DNA of 64,000 nucleotides from Acanthamoeba lenticulata (GCA_002179805.1 NAVB01000073.1:1-64000); one strand, 5' to 3'. Positions 1 to 10,058 are shown, numbered from the stretch's first letter. Program-made: numbers and translations. Notes: generated by a model not told the origin, from the sequence alone.

Positions 1-15
1 CCACACCAAGAAGGT

Positions 16-2108
16 TTATTTGTAGCGTATGTCGTCAGGGATGGGGAGCTCTTCGCGCAGGAAAGCATCGCGCGCCTCACGGAAGGCATCGCGTACGACC
101 TCGTTCATGGCCGGGTGGATGTGGATGGTCTTGAGGATGTCGTCCATCTTGCCGCCCATCGTCATCACGGGGATCACCTCATGCACGAGCTTGGACGCGT
201 CTGACCCGATGACGTGGAACCCGAGGATCTTGCGCGTTTCCTTGTGCACGAGGGCCTTGGCGAAGCCATGCTTGGCGCGCAGGGCCATCCCCATCGGCGT
301 TTTGGTGTACGGCGCCACGCCCTTGCGAGGTTGAGCAACAGTGTGCGCGTGAGCGGAAGCGCTTTGGTTCAACCGCCCACGGAAAAGAGAGAGCGCGAAT
401 CATACCTTGACGAAGGGAATGTTCTCCTCCTTGAGCTCCTGCTCCGTCTTGCCCACGGCGCCCATCTGCGGGTACGAGAACACTGCGTGCGGCATCGGCT
501 GCAAGAGAAGTTCATGAACCGACATCGTGAGATGCGCTCACCGACGATCAACAAGCAGACTGCGGCGTACAGCGTAGTCGATGGGTTCCTGGTTGGTGGG
601 GAAGCCCTTGACGAGCGCCGCAGCACGCAGAAGGTACTCGGCCTCGAAGTTGGCCGAATGGCGGAACATGAAGTTGCCCACGCAGTCGCCCAGCGCCCAC
701 ACGCCCTCGCACGTGGTGCGGAGGCACTCGTCGGCCTTGATCATGCCCTTGTCCGTCAGCTCCACGCCGCACTTGTCCACCGCGAGCTTGTCGCAGTTGG
801 CCTGGAAGGGGTCAAGCGCTCAGCCTCGTTTCCCTCCTGTTGTTTCTTCAGGCATGTCGTATGGGGACGCACCTGGACGCCAGTGGCGACGAACAGCTGC
901 TCGACCTCGAGGACATGGGTCTTTTGGTCGTCACCGTATTCAATCCTGAAGGTGTCGTCTAGATAGCTCACCTTTGTCTGCGCTCCCAGACCATAAGCAA
1001 GAGGAAGAAGAAGAAGAAGAAGAAGATGATGATGATGAACGAGAAAGAGAACGAGCTGTGTGGTGAAGACACGTACGATGTTCACCTCGGACTTGACGTC
1101 AATGATGGAGGTGAAAATCTTCATGAACTCGGCCGCCACTTCCTCGTCTTCGCGATCGGCCAGGTTGGCCTTGGCGTCGAGCACGGTGACCTTGACGCCC
1201 ATCTCATGGAAGAAGAAGGCCAGCTCGGTGCCAATGTAGCCGCCTCCGATCACACACATCGTCTTCGGCCTCTGTTGTCGATTGAACCGGTGAGACCTCT
1301 CGCGTCCAAGAAGAGGTCGCAGCTGGCCTTGTCAGAGGCACGCACCTTGGTGAGCCTCAAGGCCTCGACATAGGTGATGTAGGGCGTCCCCTTGAGCCCC
1401 TCGATCGGGGGTTCGGCAGCGCGAGCGCCACAGCCGATGAAGATCTTTGGAGCGCTGAGTTCCTCGCCGGTCGACTCAACCTTGAGCACGCGCTTATCCA
1501 CGAACGTGACGTGGTCTGGTTGGTTGTGGTTTAGATTTAGAGAGAGGTGTAATGGGACTAATAACGACTGTGCTAGGAACCTTGCACTAGGTGAATCCCC
1601 ATCTCTTCGATCTTGGGCTTCCAGTCCTCGGCGCTCTGGTCGATGTGATCGCACACCTCCCCGACAAGCTCCTGCAGAGGACGTGGTCAGTCCACAGTTA
1701 CACGTACCTCAGGGTTGAGAGGGACAACGTGCCTTGTGGCGCCGCTCGTTGACATGGGCTTCCAGGTGAAGGCGCTTGCTTTCTTCCACTTCCTGGGCAA
1801 CTTCAGCCGGGTGGAGCAGCATTTTGCTGTGGTCGCATCGGTAAGCCAGCTGTGGTGTAGCGATAAGACAATGAAGGGGGCGTGCCTGGGAATGCAGCCT
1901 CGATTGAGGCAGGTGCCTCCAAGTGGTCCCTCCTGCGTTGGTGGGGGGGTTGAGTAAAGCACATGAGGAGACAGTCTGCGGGTGGCGAAATGGACACCTC
2001 GACCAGGCATACGCGCAGGCCGTTCTGGGAGGCGGGAATGGCGATGCCCGTGAGAGCAGCTCCGCTACCGATGACGATGATGTCGAAGTCCTTTCTTTTG
2101 GCGCTCAT
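16..2108 (-). CDS. Class-I pyridine nucleotide-disulfide oxidoreductase (mycothione reductase / dihydrolipoyl dehydrogenase-like)
   Basis: An FAD/NAD(P)-dependent disulfide reductase. The ATG at 2108 opens an FAD-binding segment (DIIVIGSGAALTG). Next comes the redox-active dithiol GGTCLNRGCIPSK, which is completed only after an intron is removed. Further exons give a central FAD/NAD region (CVIGGGYIGTELAFFF, nucleotide-binding GxGxxG) and an FAD-contact segment (GVWALGDCVGN). The C-terminal dimerisation domain carries the active-site base motif HIHPAMNE. At least six exons are visible. The wording GPLGGTCLNRGCIPSKMLLH resembles the archaeal/bacterial mycothione-reductase or 'dihydrolipoamide dehydrogenase' branch more than the mitochondrial E3 subunit, and no mitochondrial presequence is seen, so a cytosolic disulfide reductase is more likely than the PDH E3. 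The true substrate cannot be told from sequence. The intron at 1827-1885 has a GC donor. The family call is firm; the exact exon borders in the middle are less so. Confidence 0.88.
1004..1037. repeat. GAA/GAT microsatellite in intron
   Basis: About seven GAA units run into four GAT units. On the coding (minus) strand this is a TTC/ATC tract that lies just upstream of an intron acceptor in the oxidoreductase gene, so it probably serves as, or grew from, the polypyrimidine tract. Confidence 0.8.
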
Positions 2109-2240
2109 GTTGTGATGTAGAGAGTACGGTCTGGTGGTGGCCTGCTGTCCTTACGCAGGCCGATTGCATGTCGAGCGGCAACAACAAGGACCTCAGCCGA
2201 AATTCTGTTGAAAACAACTTCACCGCCCTTTCTAGGAAGC

Positions 2241-2248
2241 AAAAAAAA
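2241..2248 (-). terminator. RNA polymerase III T-run terminator
   Basis: Eight A residues on the plus strand give T8 on the minus strand, 9 nt past the tRNA-Thr 3' end. This is the usual Pol III stop signal. Confidence 0.85.
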
Positions 2249-2257
2249 GAACTAGGA

Positions 2258-2330
2258 TGGCGCCAATGGGAATCGAACCCATGATCTCTCCCTTACTAGG
2301 GGAGCGCGGTGCCGACTGCGCCATGGCGCC
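2258..2330 (-). tRNA. tRNA-Thr (anticodon AGU)
   Basis: A complete 73-nt cloverleaf reads on the minus strand. The 7-bp acceptor stem is GGCGCCA/TGGCGCC with discriminator A. The D arm has GCGC with one mismatch. The anticodon stem is CTCCC/GGGAG around loop CTAGTAA, which places AGT at positions 34-36 after U33. The T arm is ATGGG-TTCGATT-CCCAT, which also supplies the B box. There is no intron. AGU (inosine-modified in eukaryotes) reads Thr codons. It is a Pol III gene lying between two Pol II genes. Confidence 0.96.
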
Positions 2331-2453
2331 TCCGTTAAACACTGCGAATGACATGAACGAATTGTTTATTTAGTTTGAGTCTTTCATGCAACTGCGGGTG
2401 AAGTCGTGCCTGCGACTGTTGTGGTTGGTCTTGCACTGGCGCAAGTCAATTAT

Positions 2454-3049
2454 TCAGGGGTGCAACTCGAAAACACCTTCCACTTCAGTAGGCACGCCCA
2501 GAGGCAGAGAAGCAACACCCACAGCACTGCGGGCGCCAACTCCAAGCTGCTCGCCGAAGATGTCCCTAAAGAGCTCACTAATGCCGTTGATCACTGGGAA
2601 AGAAGGTGAGAAGAGAATCCACGGTCATGGTACGCCGCAGGTACACACCTTGGGGATGCATTTCGAAGTCGGGAGTACAGTTCACAAAGCCTACAAGCTT
2701 TATAACACGCTTGATTTTGTTCAAGGAGCCCAGCTCCGCCTTCAACACGGACAGCATAGTCAAGCCCTGCAGCTCCACTCCGTCAATACCGAGTCACACT
2801 CGGAGATAGTGGTGCATGGGGAATATGTACACACAAACGTGCAGCTTCGTAGCCCGCCTCAACAGAGAGATGTTCGGCACCCACCTTGCCCTTCCGCGGC
2901 TGATTTGTTTCCGGATCCAGTGGGAGCTGGCCCGAGGTGTATACAATGTTGCCCACGACCACAACGGGCTTGTAGACGGCTATGCCCTTGTTGGGCGCCG
3001 GCAGTTTGAGGCCGAGCTCCTCGATCCTCTGCTCGGGCGTCTTCTCCAT
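2454..3049 (-). CDS. RidA/YjgF/UK114 family reactive-intermediate deaminase
   Basis: RidA proteins hydrolyse reactive enamine/imine intermediates released by PLP enzymes such as threonine dehydratase. Three exons (3049-2831, 2766-2649, 2593-2454) join in phase to give 158 residues. The N-terminal part contains the strand motif VVVVGNIVYTSGQLPLDP. The C-terminal part ends with ARSAVGVASLPLGVPTEVE, which matches the family signature including the active-site Arg and the C-terminal Glu. This variant is about 20-30 residues longer than the minimal bacterial RidA because of its N-terminus. The ATG at 3049 is chosen because the protein then begins MEKTPEQRIEELG, as in the longer RidA subfamily; an ATG 39 nt upstream is in frame but would add a hydrophobic stretch. 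Confidence 0.93.
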
Positions 3050-3266
3050 GGTGAAAATAATTAAAAAAAGACTCAGTAAAAGCGCCAAGAAAAAGAGAAA
3101 CGCACGAGTTTCCTACGACACCCGAGAAACGCTGAATACAGCCCGCCGAAGGTGGTGCGAATCTTCCCTGTGTGACTTTCCTGTGTCTCCGTGGTAACAT
3201 TTGTCGAACCTGAGCATTATCAGCATCATAACCAAGGCGGGATTCATCCTCTTCATCACTTGAGGG

Positions 3267-5845
3267 ATGGGTGCTGAATATTCCGTATTTCATCCTGTTA
3301 CTGCCTCCGTGTGCAAGCAGTGCCACAGCCTCAACTTCCCTGGTACCCCCTCGAAAAATGATCCCTCCAAGTTCCTTCTCGGTTCTTTGCTAAAACAATG
3401 TGCAGGTTGCCGTAATCACAAGCAACTCTTGAGCTTGCCCTACGGAGTTGATGGCATCGCCACGCGTTGTGGCGGACCCAGATGCGAGGTGAACACAACA
3501 AAATCGAGATTCCCTTGCGTTAGCTGCGCTTGTAAGAACAATGACGTCTACAGGTACCCCGCGCGCTCTCCATCTTGTCGACCAGGGGTGTCGGTAAGCT
3601 CAAGTTGCGTTCTTGTTCCGCTGCAGGGTCACCCTCTCTGAGAAGGAGACTGACCGAGTCGTGTCAGCCTTTAAGCACAGTTGTGGCAACAAGGATCCAC
3701 ACCAGGTTCGCTTGCCTTCCCTCCAGAAAGATGCATACTTTGACTTGAGCGTTTGGAAAAAGCGCCTTATTTTTTGACGTACCTCACCTTCTGCTGCAGG
3801 TCAAGATCCCCACGTGCCTTCTGCTCTGCACGCAGTGCTCGTCGGCCTTGTTTCCGATCATCGACAACAACCTGTGCGTGGCCAACTCCACCGGCCAGCT
3901 CGTCGATGGCGCTGGCCAGAGCGTCGACTTGGCCATGTGGCAGAGCCATTTCGTGCATTGCAACAACCAGTGCGCGGGCGTAAAGGGCCGCGACTTTTTG
4001 GCGCGCATCGACGTCAGCCTCAATCTGCCCGAGCTCGAGTATGCCAAAAAGCGGATCAAAGGCTCGACGCTCGGGCGCTGGCGTGACTTCCGCTACACGA
4101 CGGGCCACATCCGGATGCCGACCGCGCAGCGCGCCTCGACGCACAACATGAATGTCGCACCGCCACCTGTGCCTAGCGTCGCTACGCCTCCGACCTCGTC
4201 CACGGCCGTAGGCCTCAACAACAGCATGCAGAACCTGAGCCTCACGAACGTCGTCGATCTCAACCAAACGCATCCGATCGCCATCGGCGTGTGCAAGCAG
4301 TGCATGTTTGTCAATTTCCCGGGTTGTGCCAAGCACCGGACGCTCCTCTCCAAGCCTTACGACGTCGTCGACGGCCGCGGCAAGACCACCTACGCTGGAT
4401 GTCCCGCCGAGGGCTGCGAGACCAACACGCGATTCGTCGCGTACTCGTGCGCGGGTTGTCGCGGCAAGGAATTCTCCTGGTACCACGTCGTGCTGACCGA
4501 CCACGAGGGCAGCTACGTCGTCAAGGCCTGGCAGGGCCGCGGCCTCGGTTTCTCGGCCAACTCCAAGCTGTCCCACAGGTACGTCTCTGGCCTGGCCTGG
4601 CCTGTCTGTGTGCGTCCCGCTGTGTGACTGACGCGGTTCTGCTCGGCCAGCATCATCATCTGCAACCTGTGTCTGAGCACGAGCTTCCCGGGCGAGTCGC
4701 GGAAGCTGTGCGAGAGCAAGCATGGCAAGCTCATCAGCGCGGTCACCGGCGCCCCGATGGACGTCGGGCGATGGAAGGACAGCCACCCTCACATCACCGG
4801 CTGCCCGGGCGTGGGCCGAGTCGACGTCCTCATGCGCGTGGACATGGTGCTTCACGGGCCTGAGGTGCAGTACCTCAGCCAGAACCTGCAGGGCGCGGCC
4901 CGAGGCCACTGGAACCCGACCTTTGTCTCGGCCGGCCGCTACGTCGACCCCAACGCCATAGCCGCTGCCCATCCGCCGCCCTCCTCTTCCTCGTCGACGG
5001 CCTTTGCCTACCCGATGCCTCCCGCCACGACCAACACGCCGGCCTACCCGCCGGCCTACCCGGGCTTCCCTCCGGGCGGCTACGCGCCCTATCCGACCAT
5101 GCCAGCGCCCTACCCGACGTCGGGCGGGCCTGTCTACGACCCTATCACGGGCGCCATGGTGGCGCCTGCGCCCATAAGCAGCGGCGCGCCCTACCCGACG
5201 TCGCCGGTCGCCGCTTCTACCGGGGGCTACCCGGGTCCTTACCCGCCGTCACCGTTCCAGCATGGGATGGGACCCGCGTCGGGGATCGTCCCCACGACCG
5301 CGTTCAGCGGCCCCTACCCGCCGCCGCCGGATGCGTCGGCCTACCCGTTCGCCGCCTATGCGGCAACAGGAGCCCCGCAGCAGCAGCAGCACTTGGGAAC
5401 CAGCAGTAGCAGCAGCACGGCCACCGCGACGACCCCGATGCCGGCTTACCCCTTCCCGGGTGCGGCTGCAGCGGCGCCAGCACCAGTGTCAGCGACTCCC
5501 GCCGTTCCTGCGGCCGCGTCTGGCGGCGTGACCTCGCCGTCGGCGCCTCCGGTTGACCATGCGGGCAGCGAGAAGGAAGGTAAGTCACCACACCTATTCC
5601 CTCCCTACCCCCCGGAGATGATTATCGTAACGCCTGGCCACCGCTCACGTCATGTCGTCCATCTGTGTTCTCCAGACGAGTCGCTGTGCGTGATTTGCCT
5701 CTGCGAGAAGCGAGACGTGATATTCTACAAGTGCGGCCACCTTGCGGCGTGCCACGACTGCGCGCAGCAGCTCAAGCGGCAGCAGAAGGGCTGCCCTATC
5801 TGCCGTCAGCCCATCCTCGACATCGTCAAAGTTTACAATGCCTGA
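3267..5845 (+). CDS. RING-finger protein with a tandemly duplicated Cys-rich module (putative E3 ubiquitin ligase)
   Basis: Five exons (3267-3553, 3627-3705, 3800-4578, 4651-5579, 5676-5845) join in phase into 747 residues. Two related Cys-rich modules lie at about residues 15-220 and 285-470. Both begin V-C-K-Q-C followed by a few residues and NFPG. Both continue with LLS-PY, a C-x-C-x-NT box and C-x2-C pairs, then a second half with a C-x2-C-x3-FP motif, and both end R/G-x-W. Such paired cysteines suggest zinc binding, but I do not recognise the family. Residues about 480-690 are rich in Pro, Ala, Tyr and Ser (many AYP/PYP repeats). The C-terminus is a C3HC4 RING of the IAP/MGRN1 kind (CVICLCEKRDVIFYKCGH, then CPICRQPI), which normally recruits an E2 enzyme. 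The modules may be substrate receptors; that is inference. Confidence 0.88.
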
Positions 5846-5986
5846 GCTTTCTGTGTGACAAACCAATCCCACAGGCCTCGCCGTCACCTACTCGCCCCTC
5901 ACGATTTTGTAAAGCGCCTTCATATTTTCACCACCCAATTTTCTTTTTTCTTCCTCTGTTTCCTGCATGTAAAGCTGTGACGGTCT

Positions 5987-6075
5987 GTGGGCCAATAGAC
6001 GCGTTGTAACATTGTGGCCTTCTGGTGGGCCAATAGACGCGTTGTAACAAACTCGTGTAGCCGCAAGTATAAAAA
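5987..6075 (+). promoter_or_regulatory. Duplicated CCAAT-containing element plus TATA box
   Basis: A 25-bp sequence containing GGGCCAATAGACGCG occurs twice without mismatch, at 5987-6011 and 6025-6049. It is followed by TATAAAAA at 6068-6075, about 56 nt before the ATG at 6131. The layout fits a strong core promoter with two upstream CCAAT elements for the small secreted-protein gene. Confidence 0.75.
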
Positions 6076-6130
6076 GTCCACCAGCAGTCACCCGCACACA
6101 CACTAACAACCCAACAACAAAACACAAGCT

Positions 6131-6397
6131 ATGAACAAGAAGGGCCTCATCTCTCTGGCGTTCCTGCTTATCCTCTGCGGCAGCCTTTTGCCTCAAGCCT
6201 CTGCTGGACTTGCTCTCTACGGCGTCTGCCAAACTGGCTGCTGCTCTCTTGCCGTAGCTTGCTACGCCGCCGGCTTCACTTTCGGCACTGTGGTGGCTGG
6301 GCCACTGGCGCCTCCGGCAATCCTCGCCTGCAACTCCGCTTTAGGGGTCTGCAGCGCCAAGTGTGCAACAGCGACTTTGCTCATCCCCACTCCCTAG
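6131..6397 (+). CDS. Small secreted Cys-rich hydrophobic protein
   Basis: This is a single exon of 88 residues. A clear signal peptide (MNKKG followed by a Leu/Ile-rich core, cleavage likely after QASA) leads a short mature domain with about eight cysteines in the pattern YGVCQTGCCSLAVACYAAG, then LACNSALGVCSAKCA. Gly, Ala and Cys dominate and the chain is strongly hydrophobic. The pattern recalls small uncharacterised proteins of fungi and amoebae labelled 'zygote-specific class V' on sequence similarity alone; that link is from memory and unproven. No function is known. It is the first of three consecutive genes for secreted proteins on this strand. Confidence 0.8.
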   Translation: MNKKGLISLAFLLILCGSLLPQASAGLALYGVCQTGCCSLAVACYAAGFTFGTVVAGPLAPPAILACNSALGVCSAKCATATLLIPTP

Positions 6398-6710
6398 GTG
6401 GTGTCCACACCCCTCCAGGTCCAACCAAAAGAGCACGTTTGTGCACATGGCCTGCCTGTACAGAAAGCAGAGTTTCTTCTTCTTTTTTTTTTTTTTTTAC
6501 GGCCAATCATAAAATCCAGTTCATTTTAAAAGCGTTCTTTTGCTCCTTATTTACTGGTCGCCTGGCGGGCTCGGTCGCCGTGCTAGTACGGTTGTACGGT
6601 ACTGAGCAGCCTGCTAAGCAACAGTTGAAAATGACTCCGAGTCGCTCGGAGCAACTCACAGCACGCTTGCAGTTGTTCTCGTTCGCCATTCCTCTCTTAC
6701 ACACTGCCCA

Positions 6711-8207
6711 ATGCCCTCTGCTACCCTCTTCCTCTTGGTTGTCACCTTGGCTGTGGCGGCTGTGGCCGACAACCCCTACCGCTACGCGGACCTCCACGCT
6801 GCCCGGGTGCAACGCTTTGATGAACTTTATGGTACTTGGCCGTCTTCTTTGCCTGAGTGGACAACTTTTCTGACAATGGCGCAGGCAAGAGGGCTCCTCA
6901 GGTCCTGCCGCGGAATGAGACCGACGGTCTGTACGGGTGGCAGCCTGACTCTCCCTACATCTCGACGCCAGCAGACCAGGGCGCTTGCGGAAGCTGCTAT
7001 GGGTTTGCCGCTATGCACACGGTGACAGACCTCATGGCGACCTCGACCTCAACCCCTCCCAAGAACATCTCCGTCCAGTTTGCGCTAGCGTGCAGCCCCA
7101 CTCACGCCACGCTGGGTTACTGCTATGGAGGCGATCCCTCCTCGACCTCCAACTTCATGTGTACGTCCATGCAAGCCACCATATCATGACCGTTATTGCT
7201 GTGCTGATTCATGGTTTCTCTCTGCAATGTTCAGTATCATTTCTGCGTAACAAGGGTTACCCATCAGAGTCGTGCGACCCCTACAAGCCCTACAAGAAGT
7301 TGAACGAGCCATCCTGTTCAACCACGTGCAGCAACAACCCCAAGGACACCTTCTTCGAGCTCAGCCAGCCCTCCCTCAAGGTCCCCGTTTTGCTCAACCA
7401 GAACGTGGAGGCCATGGTCGAAGCCCTCAAGACCGGCCCTCTTCTTGCTGTGATCCAAGTCAACGACGACTTTCAAGCGTGGGGCCAGTCGGAAAGTTCC
7501 AAGACGCAAGTCTACACTCCAAACGCCGACTGCCAGACGGCGAACCATGCTGTGGAGATCATCGGCTACGTCAACTCCACGGACACGCCCTACTGGTACC
7601 GCCCTGCAGTCCCACAGTGAACTGATCCCCTTCTGTTGCTGACTTGATGGCGGCCCACAGGATCGTGAAGAACTCCTGGGGCACTACATGGGCCGACAAT
7701 GGTGTCGTGTATGTGGCCGCAGGCAATGATCCCCTGTGCTTGGAGAGCCAGATCCCGATGAGCGACGGCTCGTGGTACAAGGCTGTGAAAGAGTTCCCCA
7801 ACTTCATGTCCCCCTTCGACTACATTGCCGTCGATGACCCAACTGTTGTTGCCGGCGTGAACTTCTTCGTCGCCGAAATCAACAACTCCACATGCAACCC
7901 TGTGGTCGTTGAAGCGCAAGAGTATGTATCATCACTTCTCTTTGTTGTGCCATTATTCTTATCATTCTCTACACCACATAGGCAAGTGGTTCAGGGCTAC
8001 AACCTCAGGCTTCAAGTGACTACGTTGTGCCCATCAGAGGAGCCCAAAGAGTACTTGGTTGCCCTTACATGGGATCTCTCGACCAAGACTTTCTCCCTTG
8101 TTGGGCTCGAGGTGCTGGACGAGGTGACTCCTTACGTACCTGAGCCAGAGGAAGCAATCACGAGTGGAGCGTCCACCTTGCACTCGGCCTTCTTCGCTCT
8201 TTTTTAA
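6711..8207 (+). CDS. Secreted papain-family (C1) cysteine protease with a C-terminal cystatin-like domain
   Basis: Five exons (6711-6831, 6885-7160, 7235-7595, 7661-7921, 7982-8207) join in phase to 414 residues. A signal peptide is followed by an unusually short prosegment of about 40-50 residues without an ERFNIN motif. Catalytic elements are all present: oxyanion Gln and Cys78 in DQGACGSCYGFA, His237 in NHAVEIIGY, and Asn257 in KNSWGTTW. The usual Trp after the catalytic Cys is Tyr. After the protease domain, residues about 310-390 read GVNFFVAEINNSTCNPVVVEAQE then QVVQGYNL. This matches the cystatin fold's FAVAE helix and its QVVAG papain-binding loop. The protein may carry its own inhibitor or inhibitor-derived module, although the intron just before QVVQG shows it is spliced in normally. 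Likely role: digestive or secreted proteolysis. Confidence 0.92.
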
Positions 8208-8828
8208 GTGCTCCCGTCGAAATATATTTTGTCTGCCAATGCTCCGTCGAAGTGCGAAGCTGCGAAGTATCTTTAGACTAGGGTTAAAACATGCTCTGAC
8301 ACACAAGGCTGATGGCCAGCTCTCTGGCAAGTTCCTGCTTATCCTCTTCCACTGTGTGGAACACGCTCCGCTCCAACTCCCGCGCTTGCTCTTCATTGGC
8401 CGCATAGACTCAGTGTGAGAGTGGGAGTGTGGCACATTTTTTCCCTAAGAGAAGAGTTGGTCAGGAGGCTGGAACCTAAACCTGTTGGAAAAGGACAAAC
8501 ACCTGAGCAAGAAAGGACATGACATGCCATGATAGCCCGCAGAAGGAAGGCCGGAGTGTTAGCCGGAGTCAGGCGTGGGCAGTTGCCCAAGTGCTGTCGG
8601 TTTGGGAACGCTCTTAGCCAATCACCCTCCTGGGATACTGGTCGGATGAGGCATCTTTCCTCTGCCGTTGGCTGGCTTCTCCGGGGCGTCATTAGAGGTC
8701 GTTGTTAAAATGATTGAACAACTGCGTCACACATAAAACAGACGCTCCAAGACCACTGAAACTTGAGATAAGAGCGAGAGCAAACCAGTCTTCCTTCAAC
8801 CCACACAGACCTCACATACACTCGTGAA
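8208..8828. other. Intergenic region with a signal-peptide-like relic
   Basis: No convincing gene is visible. At 8320-8347 a stretch matches the signal-peptide coding part of the gene at 6131 (positions 6151-6176) except for a 2-nt insertion, which suggests a decayed fragment of a related gene. A CCAAT box at 8617-8622 and CATAAAACAG near 8731 probably belong to the promoter of the next gene. A 99-codon minus-strand open frame (8692-8393) has no recognisable features. Confidence 0.5.
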
Positions 8829-9977
8829 ATGCAGCGCTTGTCCGTGATTTGTGTCTTCTCCCTCTGTCTCTTTGCGGCCTTGGCGTCTCATGCAGCCGAT
8901 CCAACCTCATTCATCAAAGCCTACCCCACTCGATCTGTGTCAGGTACAGGCTGGTTGTGCATGGAGAGAAACAGCATTACTTGCTCACTTCATGATCGGC
9001 ATCTCAGGTTGTGGTGGGTCGCCATACAACCTGACCATGACGGCGTGGCAGGTGGACAACTGCACGTCGGTCATCAAGTACTCAATCTATGGCCGGCCTG
9101 GCATCTCGGACTGGGGCTTCAGCCTGGCACCCAACGCAGCCAGAACGATCTCGGTCTCCGGTTGTTCATCGAACTCGTGGTCCACGTCTGGCGGCAAGGG
9201 AAATGAATGTACAACTGGCGGACCGTACGCAGCTTGGCAAGCTGACGGGTCGCTTGTCAAGGTCGATGCAAATGGTGGTTGCGATAAGGCGGCCGACTTC
9301 TGGGTGAGTGCCTCTTACACCTCCGTCGGTACTCGTGGCGGTACGTACTGCCTCAACTCACCATCACCTTAAAGAGCAACATAACGTTGACGACCACATC
9401 GTTTACATGAGCAGGTTATAGCTTAGCGCTGAAGGGAGCTACGTCATGCTGGACTTGTGACAACGCGCCATACGCCTTCATTGGCGTTTCCTCTTGCCCC
9501 TCACCCAGCTCAACTCCTTCCCCTACGGCTTCGCCATCTCGTATTGAGTCGCCTTCCACCACCCCTTCCCCGACTTCATCGGTATCGCCCTCATCTAGTC
9601 CCTCGCCGTCGCCCAGCTCCTCGGCCTCGCCCTCGGTGAGCCCGACGCAATCGGCCACGCCTTCGTTCACGCCCACGGCCACGCCCTCGCCCACGCGGTC
9701 GCCGTCGCCCTCGACTAGTTCATCGCCCTCGGCTTCTTCGACCGCTTCTCCTTCGGGGACGCCAACGCCGTCTCAATCGCCTGCGGTGTCTCCATCCACC
9801 AGCACGTCGCCTTCACCATCGCTGAGTGGCTCACCCAGCACTTCACCTTCGCCAACGCTTTCTCCAAGCACCTCACCTGCACCATCAACACTTCCGTCTC
9901 CATCAAGTTCAGCTTCTGCATCTCCCTCCCAATCCTCTTTTCCGTCGCCATCAGGCATCCTCTCCAGCTCGAGTTAG
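8829..9977 (+). CDS. Secreted protein with Cys-containing domain and long Ser/Thr/Pro tail
   Basis: Three exons (8829-8943, 9008-9340, 9415-9977) join in phase into 336 residues. A signal peptide (MQRLSVICVFSLCLF..) leads a compact domain of about 115 residues with Cys and Gly motifs (GCGGSPYNLTMTAW, GGCDKAADFWV) and an N-glycosylation site (NLT). The last 165 residues are almost only Ser, Thr and Pro, in an SPSPS/TPSP pattern typical of heavily O-glycosylated stalks or cell-wall linkers. There is no C-terminal hydrophobic stretch, so a GPI anchor is unlikely. The globular part was not recognised. A role in the cell surface or cyst wall is a guess based on the tail alone. Confidence 0.85.
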
Positions 9978-10058
9978 TCCCCCCCCCCTTTGTCGTCATC
10001 GTTGGCGTTGATTGAATAAACTGGAAAAAAAAAAGAGAGAGAGAGAAGGGTGTTTCAT

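Noticed and set aside
3767..4972. Long minus-strand open frame (401 codons) opposite the RING gene
   Set aside because: Antisense to exons 3-4, whose joins are in phase and encode conserved Cys motifs and a RING.
8393..8692. 99-codon minus-strand frame in the intergenic region before 8829
   Set aside because: No recognisable feature and it overlaps likely promoter sequence of the plus-strand gene.
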